The position numbers and the translations under genes were made by a program. The notes beneath the pieces were generated by a model. That model made no database searches and was not told the DNA's origin. It was given only the letters and a program-made list of their open reading frames with translations. From CAVUAA01 sp963739345 (GTDB taxonomy: Bacteria; Chlamydiota; Chlamydiia; Chlamydiales; JAFEGQ01), in contig CAVUAA010000002.1 in assembly GCA_963739345.1 (NCBI GenBank), forward strand, positions 405,082 through 469,081: 64,000 nucleotides of DNA. Direction: 5' to 3'. Numbering within the stretch: the first letter of the stretch is position 1; the number at the start of each line of letters is the position of its first letter. Shown here one piece after another: positions 44,144-52,285 of the stretch.

Positions 44144-45645
44144 AGATTATCCCCGCTTCTGAAATGGCTCGTGTGGAGAAGTTGGCCTACGAGAAGGGGG
44201 CTTCTGATGAGGTGTTCATGGAGGCGGCGGGGCGTGGGCTGGCCGAGGTGGTCGAGGGGGTGGTGCAGAGCCAAGACCTCGAGTGGCAGGCGGCGATGCT
44301 GTGTGGCAAGGGGAACAACGGGGGCGATGCCTATGTCGCAGGGTGCTACCTGTTAGAACAGGGCTTTGCGGTACGCGCTTTGCAGTTGACGCCGATTGAG
44401 GAGGCTAGTGCCCTCTGCAAGAAGAATCACGATCGGTTTTTAGAGGCTGGCGGCGAAGTGGTCTCGGTTGAAGAAGAGGAGGATCTCAGTTTCTTTGACG
44501 ATGGGGTGATCCTCGATGGTGTGTTTGGGACGGGGTTTAGGGGAGAGGTTGAGGGGATTTTTGCGGCGGCATTTCAGCGGGCAAATGTGTCGGGATTGCC
44601 ACTGATTGCCATCGACATCCCATCTGGGATCAACGGCAACACAGGGGAGATGGGCTCGGTGGCGATTGAAGCGCACACGACGGTCTATCTGGGATTGCCG
44701 AAGAGCGGTTTTTTCTTGGGCGAGGGGTGGAATCATGTGGGTGATCTTCACCTGGTTGAGTTTGGGTTGGCGCAGGAGTTCATCGACGAGGCGCAGCCCG
44801 ACTTCATCATGCTGACCAAACATGTAGCGGCGCAGCTGTTGCCGCCGATCGTGAGAAATCGACACAAGTATGAGGCGGGTTACGTAGTCGGAGTGGCGGG
44901 CTCAAAGGCGATGCCGGGAGCTGCGCTCTTGTCCAGTTTTGCTGCCCTTAGGGCAGGTGCGGGAATGATGCGCCTCCTCCACGCTCCCAACATGGAGCCG
45001 CACGCGTTGGGACTTCATCCAGAAGTATTGGCGGAGTCACTTGAGTCGGGAATGCATTGGTTGGAAAAGGCGTCGGCGGTTTTTGTGGGGCCCGGCCTTG
45101 GGACCGATGAGAAAACGGGCAAGTTGCTCTGCGATATTTTGGCCCAAATCAAGTGCCCGTGCGTTCTCGACGCCGATGCGCTGACGCTGATAGCAAAAGA
45201 TGATCTGAAGTTCCCCGAGCAGACGGTGATCACTCCCCACAGGGGGGAGATGCGTCGGCTGTTAGGCCGCCCCGATCTCGACGGTCCTGAACTGCTCAAG
45301 GCGTGCCAGGAGTATGTGAACGAGAAGAACATCGTATTGGTGCTAAAAGGGGGGCCAAGCTTTGTCTTTCTCCCCAAACCACTCAACATGCCGTGGGTGG
45401 TGACGCGGGGTGATGCGGGGATGGCGACGGCTGGCTCTGGCGATGTGCTGACCGGCGTGATCGCCGCTCTCCTCGCGCAAGGGCTCCGACCAGGCCATGC
45501 AGCGCTGGTGGGCACCTACCTCCACGGCTTGGCCGGCGAGTGCGCCGCCGTTGAGCTCACCTCCTACTCGATGGTCGCATCAGATGTCACTGAGCATCTT
45601 CCGGATGCGTTTAGTGAGCTGCTGGCCGCAAAGTGGCCAAATTAA
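44140..45645 (+). CDS. nnr: Bifunctional NAD(P)H-hydrate epimerase / ADP-dependent dehydratase
   Basis: 501 residues. Repairs hydrated NAD(P)H. N-terminal epimerase domain (about 1-215; YjeF_N) with AAMLCGKGNNGGDAYVAG and the AIDIPSGINGNTGE motif; C-terminal ribokinase-like dehydratase (about 225-500) with VGVAGSKAMPGAALLSS, VITPHRGEMRRLLG and the TAGSGDVLTGVIAALLAQG catalytic loop. GTG start overlapping the gpsA stop with GAGG upstream. Confidence 0.95.
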   Translation: MKIIPASEMARVEKLAYEKGASDEVFMEAAGRGLAEVVEGVVQSQDLEWQAAMLCGKGNNGGDAYVAGCYLLEQGFAVRALQLTPIEEASALCKKNHDRFLEAGGEVVSVEEEEDLSFFDDGVILDGVFGTGFRGEVEGIFAAAFQRANVSGLPLIAIDIPSGINGNTGEMGSVAIEAHTTVYLGLPKSGFFLGEGWNHVGDLHLVEFGLAQEFIDEAQPDFIMLTKHVAAQLLPPIVRNRHKYEAGYVVGVAGSKAMPGAALLSSFAALRAGAGMMRLLHAPNMEPHALGLHPEVLAESLESGMHWLEKASAVFVGPGLGTDEKTGKLLCDILAQIKCPCVLDADALTLIAKDDLKFPEQTVITPHRGEMRRLLGRPDLDGPELLKACQEYVNEKNIVLVLKGGPSFVFLPKPLNMPWVVTRGDAGMATAGSGDVLTGVIAALLAQGLRPGHAALVGTYLHGLAGECAAVELTSYSMVASDVTEHLPDAFSELLAAKWPN

Positions 45646-45652
45646 CCCCCCA

Positions 45653-45742
45653 ATTTTAGCCACTTTGTGGCTAAAATACAGGTTTTGTGTGGTTGCCGCC
45701 GTTTGCGGTATTGAAATTTGTGCGACCGCAGGATGCGGTCGC
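45653..45742. terminator. Hairpin cluster between convergent genes
   Basis: First hairpin 45653-45677: ATTTTAGCCAC-TTT-GTGGCTAAAAT, perfect 11-bp stem. A weaker GCCGCC/GCGG pair follows near 45696-45710. Third hairpin 45722-45742: GCGACCGCA-GGA-TGCGGTCGC, perfect 9-bp stem. It lies between nnr (+) and the epimerase (-), the place for bidirectional termination. Confidence 0.6.
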
Positions 45743-45761
45743 TCATATTGAATTGGATGGC

Positions 45762-46718
45762 TCAGGCTGGGGTTGCCGACGCGTTCGTGCTGGTTAGCCA
45801 CTGAGTGAATTTGGCGAGGCCGTCCGCAAGGGTGGTGGTTGGGGCGTAGTTCAGGTCGCGTTGGCTTGAGGTGATGTCGGCGAAGGTGGTGAGCACTTCG
45901 CCGGTCTGCATGGGGAAGTGTTCGATTTTAGCTTTTTTGTTGAGGAGGGTCTCGAGGGTGGAGACGAGGGTGGTGACGGGGAGGGGAGTGTTGTTGCCTA
46001 GATTGTAGACATGGTTGCCAGGGGGGGTATCGAGAGCGGCGATGGTGCCGGCGACGATGTCGTCAATGTAGGTGAAGTCGCGCTCCATCTTCCCTTCGTG
46101 AAAGAGGGGGATGGGGCGGTCGTTGATGATGGCGTCAGCAAATTTGTAGTAGGCCATGTCGGGACGGCCCCAAGGACCGTAGACGGTGAAAAAGCGGAGG
46201 CCGGTGGTGGGAATGTTGAAGCAGTGGTGGTAGCTGTGGGCCATGAGCTCGTTGGCTTTTTTTGTGGCGCCGTAGAGGTTGGTGGGGGTGTCGGTGGGGT
46301 CTAGGGGGGAGAAGGGGAGCTTGGTGTTGGTGCCGTAGACTGAGGAGGAAGAGGCGTAGACGAGGGGAAGTGAGTGGTGGCGGCACGCTTCGAGGATGTT
46401 GAGGAAGCCGTCGATGTTGGAGCGGGTGTAGGCTCTGGGGTTTTCGAGGCAGTAGCGGACGCCAGCCTGGGCGGCGAGGTGGATGATGTGGGTGGGTTTA
46501 AAGGTATCAATGGTGGCGCTAAGAAACTCTTTGTCGGCGACGTCACCTTCAATGACTTTGTGGCCGAAGTGAGCGACGCGCGCCCGCTTGAGAGAGGGGT
46601 CATAATAGGGATTGAAATTGTCGTAGCCCAGGACGGTATTTCCTCGAGCGATGAGGGCGTTTGCGAGGTGGGATCCGATGAATCCGGCTCCGCCTGTGAG
46701 GAAAACTCTACGTGTCAT
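45762..46718 (-). CDS. NAD-dependent nucleotide-sugar epimerase/dehydratase
   Basis: 318 residues, extended short-chain dehydrogenase. GGAGFIGSHLANALIARG binds NAD, the catalytic Ser region is YASSSSVYG, and Tyr-Lys is in YGATKKANELMA. The closest style is UDP-glucuronate 4-epimerase (FTVYGPWGRPDMAYYKFADA, FTYIDDIV). Probably supplies an activated sugar for the LPS or glycan genes nearby. Transcribed away from the aminotransferase gene. Confidence 0.87.
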   Translation of the reverse strand: MTRRVFLTGGAGFIGSHLANALIARGNTVLGYDNFNPYYDPSLKRARVAHFGHKVIEGDVADKEFLSATIDTFKPTHIIHLAAQAGVRYCLENPRAYTRSNIDGFLNILEACRHHSLPLVYASSSSVYGTNTKLPFSPLDPTDTPTNLYGATKKANELMAHSYHHCFNIPTTGLRFFTVYGPWGRPDMAYYKFADAIINDRPIPLFHEGKMERDFTYIDDIVAGTIAALDTPPGNHVYNLGNNTPLPVTTLVSTLETLLNKKAKIEHFPMQTGEVLTTFADITSSQRDLNYAPTTTLADGLAKFTQWLTSTNASATPA

Positions 46719-46797
46719 GGTGGTAGGATTATAACGGAATAGCGGGGAAAGACAAGGGCTGATAGAATCGCCCGATCAGGTTACGTATGAGGAAGCT

Positions 46798-47907
46798 GTG
46801 CAGTTCGTAGATCTCCAGAGGCAATATCGCCTTCATAAAAAAGAAATTGACGAGGCGATTCATCAGGTGCTCGACAGTTCTCGCTTCATTTTGGGGCCAG
46901 AAGTGTCTGAGCTTGAAGGGGTGTTGGCCGAGTTTGTGGGAACGTCGCACTGCGTGACGGTGGGGAGTGGGACCGAAGCGTTGCAGGTGGCGATGATGGC
47001 TTTTGAGATCGGCCCGGGCGACGAGGTGATCACCGTTCCTTTTACCTGGATCAGCACGGCGGAGGCAATTCGACTGGTGGGGGCGACGCCGGTCTTTGTC
47101 GACATCTGCCCCGACACCTATAACATCGACATTGATCAGATTGAAGGGGCGATCACGGAGAGGACGCGGGCGATCATGCCGGTCAGCCTGTTTGGTCAGA
47201 TGCCCGATATGGATCGAATCAACGCAATTGCTGAACGGCACAATCTTCGGGTGATCGAAGATGGGGCGCAAAGCTTTGGGGCTGAGCAAAATGGGCGGAA
47301 GAGTTGCGGGGTGAGCGACATCGGAACCACCAGTTTCTTCCCGGCCAAACCGTTCGGTTGTTATGGCGACGGGGGGGCGGTTTTTACCAATGATGATGAA
47401 ATAGCAGCGCGCATGCGGGCGATTCGGACGCATGGAGGCGAGCGGCGGCATCACCATCCCTATTTGGGGATGAACAGTCGGTTTGATACGTTGCAAGCTG
47501 CGATTTTGTTGGTCAAATGGCCCCACTTTGCGGGTGAGATTGTTCGGCGGGGTGAGCTGGCGGACCGCTATACGGCGGCTTTGAACGGGTGCTGTGTGAC
47601 GCCTGTGACGATGGACGGAAACTTGCACGCCTATGCGCAATACACGATTCGATTGGAGAATCGGGATGCGGTGGCTGAGCAGCTGAAAGAGCATGGCATC
47701 CCTTCGATGGTCTACTATCCTCGATGCTTGCATCAGCAGCCTGTCTTTGCTGATCTAGGTCACGAAGATGGGGCCTTTCCTGTGGCTGAGAAAGCGGCTG
47801 GCGATGTTCTTAGCTTGCCTCTTCATCCGTGGATGACCGATGAGGAGCAGGCGCAAGTGATCGAGGTGGTGCTCAAGGTGGCCAAGTCTTTGGCTACTGC
47901 ATGTTAG
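46798..47907 (+). CDS. DegT/DnrJ/EryC1 family sugar aminotransferase
   Basis: 369 residues, GTG start (MQFVDLQRQYRLHKKEID). A PLP enzyme aminating a keto-sugar nucleotide. SGTEALQVAMMAF binds the phosphate, the PLP lysine is in TSFFPAKPFGCYGDGGAV, and HNLRVIEDGAQSFGAEQ carries the conserved Asp. It overlaps the following oxidoreductase by 7 bp; a dehydrogenase plus an aminotransferase pair (WlbA/WlbE-like) makes 3-amino sugars such as UDP-GlcNAc3NA. Confidence 0.9.
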   Translation: MQFVDLQRQYRLHKKEIDEAIHQVLDSSRFILGPEVSELEGVLAEFVGTSHCVTVGSGTEALQVAMMAFEIGPGDEVITVPFTWISTAEAIRLVGATPVFVDICPDTYNIDIDQIEGAITERTRAIMPVSLFGQMPDMDRINAIAERHNLRVIEDGAQSFGAEQNGRKSCGVSDIGTTSFFPAKPFGCYGDGGAVFTNDDEIAARMRAIRTHGGERRHHHPYLGMNSRFDTLQAAILLVKWPHFAGEIVRRGELADRYTAALNGCCVTPVTMDGNLHAYAQYTIRLENRDAVAEQLKEHGIPSMVYYPRCLHQQPVFADLGHEDGAFPVAEKAAGDVLSLPLHPWMTDEEQAQVIEVVLKVAKSLATAC

Positions 47908-48887
47908 GAGTCGTTGGAGCGGGCTATTGGGGAAAAAACCTCGTTCGCAACTTTGCGGAACTCGGCGTGCTCCGCACGGTTTGCGATCACGACGCTCAGA
48001 TTCATGACCGCTACCCCGATGTGCACACCACTCTTGATTTTGATGAGCTACTCGCCGATGAGGCGATCACCGCGATTGTCATTGCGACGCCCGGCCACAC
48101 CCACTTCGAATTGGCGGTGCAGGCGCTAGAAGCTGGCAAAGATCTCTTTGTCGAGAAGCCGCTCTGTTTGAGCGTGGCAGAAGGGGAGCAGCTAGTGGCT
48201 CTTGCGGCTGAGCGGAAGCTAGTGCTGATGGTGGGTCACATTTTGAACTACCACCCATGTGTAACTTGGCTGCAGGAGATGGTTACGGCGGGTGAGCTGG
48301 GTGATCTCCACTACATCTCGGCTCACCGATTGAACCTTGGGAAGCTCTGCTTTCACGAGAATGCCCTTTGGGCGTTGGCTCCCCACGACGTCTCGGTGAT
48401 CCTCTCCCTTACTGCCGCCGCGCCAACTGCGATTCACTGCTCGGGGGGCGCCTACGTGAGTGAGGGGATTGCCGATCAAACGTGCACCACGCTCCAATTT
48501 GCAACTGGTGTGCGCGGTCACATTCTCTCGAGTTGGCTCCACCCGTTCAAAGAGCAGAAGCTAACGGTAGTTGGGTCTGAGGGGATGGTCGTGTTTGACG
48601 ACACTCGAGGCTGGGGGGAGAAGCTGGCCTTCTACCGGCAGCCAGTAACTTTTTGTGAGGGAGTGCCGGCGGCGGCGGCGGTGGAGCCCGAATTTGTGGA
48701 GGTTGGGGAGGGGGAGCCGTTGCGGGCCGAGTGCGCACACTTCCTTGAGTGCTGTGCGACGCGGAGCCAGCCTAAGACCGACGGTGAGGAGGGAGTGCGG
48801 GTGTTGCGGGTGCTCGAGGCGGCGCAAAGTTATCTCGAACCAGCTATCCGCTCAACCTATCTTGTTTCAAACGCTCTCAACGTATAG
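47901..48887 (+). CDS. Gfo/Idh/MocA family oxidoreductase
   Basis: 328 residues. N-terminal Rossmann fold LGVVGAGYWGKNLVRNFAEL, EKPLCLSVAEGEQL, and a C-terminal alpha/beta domain with NLGKLCFHENALWALAPHDV containing the usual HD pair. It likely oxidises C3 of a nucleotide sugar to feed the aminotransferase whose gene it overlaps. Substrate not determinable from sequence alone. Confidence 0.9.
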   Translation: MLGVVGAGYWGKNLVRNFAELGVLRTVCDHDAQIHDRYPDVHTTLDFDELLADEAITAIVIATPGHTHFELAVQALEAGKDLFVEKPLCLSVAEGEQLVALAAERKLVLMVGHILNYHPCVTWLQEMVTAGELGDLHYISAHRLNLGKLCFHENALWALAPHDVSVILSLTAAAPTAIHCSGGAYVSEGIADQTCTTLQFATGVRGHILSSWLHPFKEQKLTVVGSEGMVVFDDTRGWGEKLAFYRQPVTFCEGVPAAAAVEPEFVEVGEGEPLRAECAHFLECCATRSQPKTDGEEGVRVLRVLEAAQSYLEPAIRSTYLVSNALNV

Positions 48888-48899
48888 GATCATTTCTCT

Positions 48900-49697
48900 A
48901 TGAAACGGATAGGTTTTCTCCTAATTCTTACCTGCTTACTGGTGACTGGCATCTTTGCCGGCCTCTATTTTTTCTGGCATCGGCAAGAGATGCGTGCGGG
49001 AAAAGTGGCGACGCTTGAGCAGCTCTACGGCGCTGACGAGTGGACCGCTGATTTTCTAGCAGCTGAGCCCAAAAAGCGGATCGCCGAGGTGCGCAAGGAG
49101 CTTCAATCTCAGCTTGCGATGGCGAAGACGACGCTTGAGAAGATGGAGCGGCTCGTTAGCCACATTCTTAACGAGGTGCAAACCTATGCCGGAATTCCGG
49201 CGGCCGGTCTGGGTAAATTGACCGGGCTCGAAATCTACCGTGATATGGTTGAGGGGAGAGCTTCGGTCAACAGTGATCATCTCACTCGCGCCTACGTCGG
49301 TGTGGCCAATGCGGTGGGCATTCCGACACGTCTGGTCCAGGCAGGTGAGCAAAGTTTTGCTGAGAGCTGGGTGGCTGAGTGGGACAAATGGGCCTTTGTC
49401 GACATTAGCTCCCGCAAAGCGTACGTGGTCGATGGGACCGGCATCCCGCTTGATGCAGTTGAGTTGCTCGTCGCCCTGAGAGAGGGAATCGACGAATGGA
49501 TGGAAGTGGCCCTGTTTCAAGGGGGAGAGATCACCCGCGCGCCGTGTGAAGCCGAACAGCTTCACCTCTCTACTACTGCCGTTCTCTGTTACCCCCGCGC
49601 ACAACACCTTTACGGCTCTGCGATCCGGAGAAAAGGGTACGAGCTCTTCTCTCCCAAACTTCTCTATGCGTTTGATCACTCTGTTACAGTTGGATAA
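48900..49697 (+). CDS. Membrane-anchored transglutaminase-like protein, catalytic residues missing
   Basis: 265 residues. N-terminal membrane helix (IGFLLILTCLLVTGIFAGLYFF), then a domain recalling the transglutaminase core (VGVANAVGIPTRLVQAG; WVAEWDKWAFVDIS). The nucleophile position reads SVNSDHLTRAY with no Cys, and the His position is Ser (AESWVAEW), so it is probably non-enzymatic. It lies 12 bp after the sugar oxidoreductase and may belong to that operon. Its 3' end overlaps the convergent pgeF remnant by 14 bp. Confidence 0.65.
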   Translation: MKRIGFLLILTCLLVTGIFAGLYFFWHRQEMRAGKVATLEQLYGADEWTADFLAAEPKKRIAEVRKELQSQLAMAKTTLEKMERLVSHILNEVQTYAGIPAAGLGKLTGLEIYRDMVEGRASVNSDHLTRAYVGVANAVGIPTRLVQAGEQSFAESWVAEWDKWAFVDISSRKAYVVDGTGIPLDAVELLVALREGIDEWMEVALFQGGEITRAPCEAEQLHLSTTAVLCYPRAQHLYGSAIRRKGYELFSPKLLYAFDHSVTVG

Positions 49698-50474
49698 CGG
49701 TGCTGTTTCGTTCTGCCGTCTTATCTCGCCGATAGGAAAACCAGTCGTCTGGGTTTTCATGAGTGCAGATTTCTGCAATCTCGATGTGGTGAGGGAGAAG
49801 TCCCACCTCCTCTAGCTGCCACCGGCTGATCTTCCAAAAATCGAAATAGTTGGGGCGTATCTGGTATTCCCAGAACGACCTGGGCAGTTCGGTGCGGAAG
49901 TTGACGAACTCTCCGTTTTCTGGTCCGAGACTTGGCGAAATCCCCACCAGCAGATTCTCCGGACGGCAGTGATGAACCGTTTGCAGATGTTCCACCACCA
50001 CTCGATAGATATTCTGAACACTCCCTTTCCATCCGCAGTGGACGGCGGCGGCCAGTCTCTCTACCGGATCATAAATAAGTGCAGCTTGGACCCAGATTGC
50101 TACCCTCTCTTCCCCCTATGACGCTCAGCTTTTGGTAATCTACTTCGCCTCGCTCCTCACCCATGACTACCGCCATGGGACTCATCGCGATGCTCGTATC
50201 TCACTCAAAATCAGACGCCCTAGTGGAACGATAGGGTAGCAATCTGGGTCTTGGCAATCGGTATGCTTAATCATCGCCGCCTGCCCCGGCTGTGAGATCA
50301 CCAGCGCATCGGCCTCCCCCACCAATCCCACCTGCCCTGGCTGCACCTCAATGATGCCTACTCCATGCACCTGGTGGGCATAGGCCAGATTTGGCGTCAC
50401 CCAATCCACCCAGCTGTTTCGGGGAAAGCAGCCGTGCTCCACCTCCCTCAGAATCTCAAATTTTTCACGTTCAT
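49684..50474 (-). pseudogene. pgeF: pgeF (YfiH/laccase-domain protein), disrupted by TIR element
   Basis: PgeF edits peptidoglycan precursors / acts as a polyphenol-oxidase-fold enzyme. The 5' part includes YAHQVHG and KHTDCQ, the 3' part AAVHCGW, SLGPENGEF and WFSYRRDKTAE, together giving the His-Cys-His metal site of the family. Between TDCQ and AALIYDPVERLAAAVHC sits a 162-bp TIR element flanked by TTG/TTG; removing it and one TTG restores the frame exactly. The start also seems off: the ATG at 50474 (MNVKK..) reaches the frame only if the five-A run (50461-50465 on the complement) had six. Function is lost unless the element is skipped. Confidence 0.85.
50089..50250. mobile_element. TIR element copy 4 with perfect ends and target duplication
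   Basis: 162 bp. Terminal inverted repeats GACCCAGATTGCTACCCT (50089-50106) and its exact complement (50233-50250), 18 of 18. Subterminal sequence continues imperfectly paired (CTTCCCCCTATGACG with CGCCCTAGTGGAAC), and the centre is a CCCATG...CATGGG hairpin, so nearly the whole element is a folded-back palindrome. Flanking TTG at 50086-50088 and 50251-50253 is the target duplication. No coding capacity: a MITE-like, non-autonomous element. It interrupts pgeF. Confidence 0.9.
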
Positions 50475-50512
50475 ATGTGCATCCTACTGATTATCAGTGA
50501 CTGTTGTCAAGA

Positions 50513-50566
50513 CAGGCATCACCAAAATCGATTTTTCTTGTTTTGGTGATGCCTGCAGGGTAGAAT
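50513..50566 (+). promoter_or_regulatory. Palindrome and promoter upstream of ATPase C
   Basis: Perfect 15-bp arms CAGGCATCACCAAAA (50513-50527) and its complement (50541-50555) around 13 bp. A promoter-like TTGTTT at 50538 and TAGAAT at 50561 with a 17-bp spacer overlap the right arm. A nested AAAATCGATTTT palindrome lies at the left side of the loop. Position and design mirror those of the other ATPase cassettes. Confidence 0.75.
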
Positions 50567-50576
50567 GGGGGGGGAA

Positions 50577-52013
50577 ATGGGAACACGATTTTACGGACGA
50601 GAGCGGGAATTGGAGATATTGAGCGAGCTGCTTGAGAAGCAGGTCGCCAGCTTGGTTGTGCTTAAAGGACGACGGCGAATTGGCAAGAGCCGATTGATGG
50701 AGGAGTTTGGGCAACAGCTCAAAACTCTAACGTTTGAGGGGATCCCCCCCAAAGATGACAAGGTGACCGCCCAGGATCAGCGCAATCACATGGCTAACGA
50801 GATGAATCGTGAACTGGGTTTACGGGGGATCAAAGCGGACGATTGGGACGATCTCCTTTGGCATCTGGCACAGCAGACTCAAGAGGGGCGTGTGCTTATC
50901 ATCTTTGATGAGATTAACTGGATGGGATCGGCTGATCCTACGTTTTTGGGCAAACTCAAGACGGCTTGGGACAAGTACCTTAAGAAGAACCCGAAGCTGA
51001 TCATGATTCTCAGTGGCTCCATGTCAGGTTGGATTGAGCGGAATATTCTTAGTAGTACAGGATTTCTCGGACGGGTGTCGATTGATATGACGTTGGAGGA
51101 GCTCCCCCTCCATCAGTGCGACCAGTTTTGGGGGAGAGCGAGAGAGACGACGTCGGCAATAGAAAAATTTAAGATCCTTTCGGTGACCGGAGGCGTGCCC
51201 CGCTATCTCGAAGAGATCGATCCTAAGCGGACGGCAGAGGAGAACATCTTTAGGCTCTGCTTCAGAAAAGAAGCGCTCCTCTTCAACGAGTTTGCGCGGA
51301 TCTTCTCCGATCTTTTTTCTCAGCGGGCTAAGACCTATCAGAAAATTGTGACCCGGCTGGCGATGGGGAGTGCGACCGTCGAAGAGGTATGTGATTTTGT
51401 GGGTGTGAAGAAGGGAGGGCTAATTAGCGGATACCTGCTCGACCTAGAAGAGACGCAGTACGTTGCGCGGGACTACAGCTGGAGTATTAAGTCAGGCAGA
51501 CGGGTCAACATCAGTCGGCACCGACTCAAAGACAATTATCTCCGCTTTTATCTGCGCTACATCCTGCCCAATGTTGAAGCGATAAAAAAGCAGCGTATGA
51601 AAAAACCGCCGGCGTGGGATGCAATCATGGGCCTGCAGTTTGAGAACCTCGTCGCGAATAACTTCCGTAGTCTCTACAGCACGCTCGGCATTCCACCCGA
51701 ATCGGTGGTGCACGACGGACCCTATTTTCAGCGGAAGACAAAAGTGCATCCGGGGTGTCAAATCGACTACCTGATCCAGACTGAGTACAACAATCTCTAC
51801 CTATGCGAGATGAAATTTTCGGCAAAGCCGATCGGTCCGAAAGTGATTTCACAGGTGCAAGATGCAATTGAGCGTCTCCACCTTCCAGGCGGCCGTTTTT
51901 CCTACCGCCCAGTGTTGATCCACGCCAACGGCGTGAGCGATGCCGTTCGGAACAGTGACTTTTTCACTCACATTGTTGATTTCGGTGACTTGTTGAAAGG
52001 GGAAGGATCATGA
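50577..52013 (+). CDS. AAA+ ATPase with DUF234-type nuclease-like C-terminus (cassette C)
   Basis: 478 residues from the ATG at 50577 (MGTRFYGRERELEIL) with a G-rich ribosome-binding site; an ATG 12 bp upstream is the alternative. Walker A GRRRIGKSRLMEEF, Walker B VLIIFDEINWMGSADPT, LIMILSGSMSGWIERN, a winged-helix-like middle, FENLVANN, CQIDYLIQT and LYLCEMKF. The C-terminal D...E-x-K matches cassettes A and B. Its stop overlaps the ATG of a small zinc-ribbon gene. The cassette separates that gene from pgeF. Role not established for the family; autoregulation through its middle domain is inference. Confidence 0.85.
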   Translation: MGTRFYGRERELEILSELLEKQVASLVVLKGRRRIGKSRLMEEFGQQLKTLTFEGIPPKDDKVTAQDQRNHMANEMNRELGLRGIKADDWDDLLWHLAQQTQEGRVLIIFDEINWMGSADPTFLGKLKTAWDKYLKKNPKLIMILSGSMSGWIERNILSSTGFLGRVSIDMTLEELPLHQCDQFWGRARETTSAIEKFKILSVTGGVPRYLEEIDPKRTAEENIFRLCFRKEALLFNEFARIFSDLFSQRAKTYQKIVTRLAMGSATVEEVCDFVGVKKGGLISGYLLDLEETQYVARDYSWSIKSGRRVNISRHRLKDNYLRFYLRYILPNVEAIKKQRMKKPPAWDAIMGLQFENLVANNFRSLYSTLGIPPESVVHDGPYFQRKTKVHPGCQIDYLIQTEYNNLYLCEMKFSAKPIGPKVISQVQDAIERLHLPGGRFSYRPVLIHANGVSDAVRNSDFFTHIVDFGDLLKGEGS

Positions 52014-52285
52014 CGTTGTTGTGTTGGAAATGTGATGCAGAGTTGGATTTGCCTGGAACAGTGCCGTTTCGAGCGGTGTGTGAGCGTTGCGGGTCTTATC
52101 TGCATGTGTGCGTGGCATGCGTTAACTATCAGCCGGGGCTTCGCAATGATTGCCGAATCCCTGAGACCGATCCAATTACCGATCGGGACGGATTTAACTT
52201 TTGCGAGTGGTTTAAGCCAGGAGGAGAGAAGAAAAAGTCGGAGTCAGCAGAGGATGTGGCTAAGCGACTATTTGGCGAGGAGTGA
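52010..52285 (+). CDS. Small cysteine-rich zinc-ribbon protein
   Basis: 91 residues with CWKC, CERC, C..CVAC and DC/FCEW cysteines, enough for two zinc sites, then a Lys/Glu-rich tail (KKKSESAEDVAKRLFGEE). No enzyme motif. The ATG overlaps the stop of ATPase C, so it is now translated with it; whether it belongs to the cassette or is an old resident gene is unclear. The 3' end overlaps coaD (convergent) by 18 bp. Confidence 0.7.
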   Translation: MTLLCWKCDAELDLPGTVPFRAVCERCGSYLHVCVACVNYQPGLRNDCRIPETDPITDRDGFNFCEWFKPGGEKKKSESAEDVAKRLFGEE

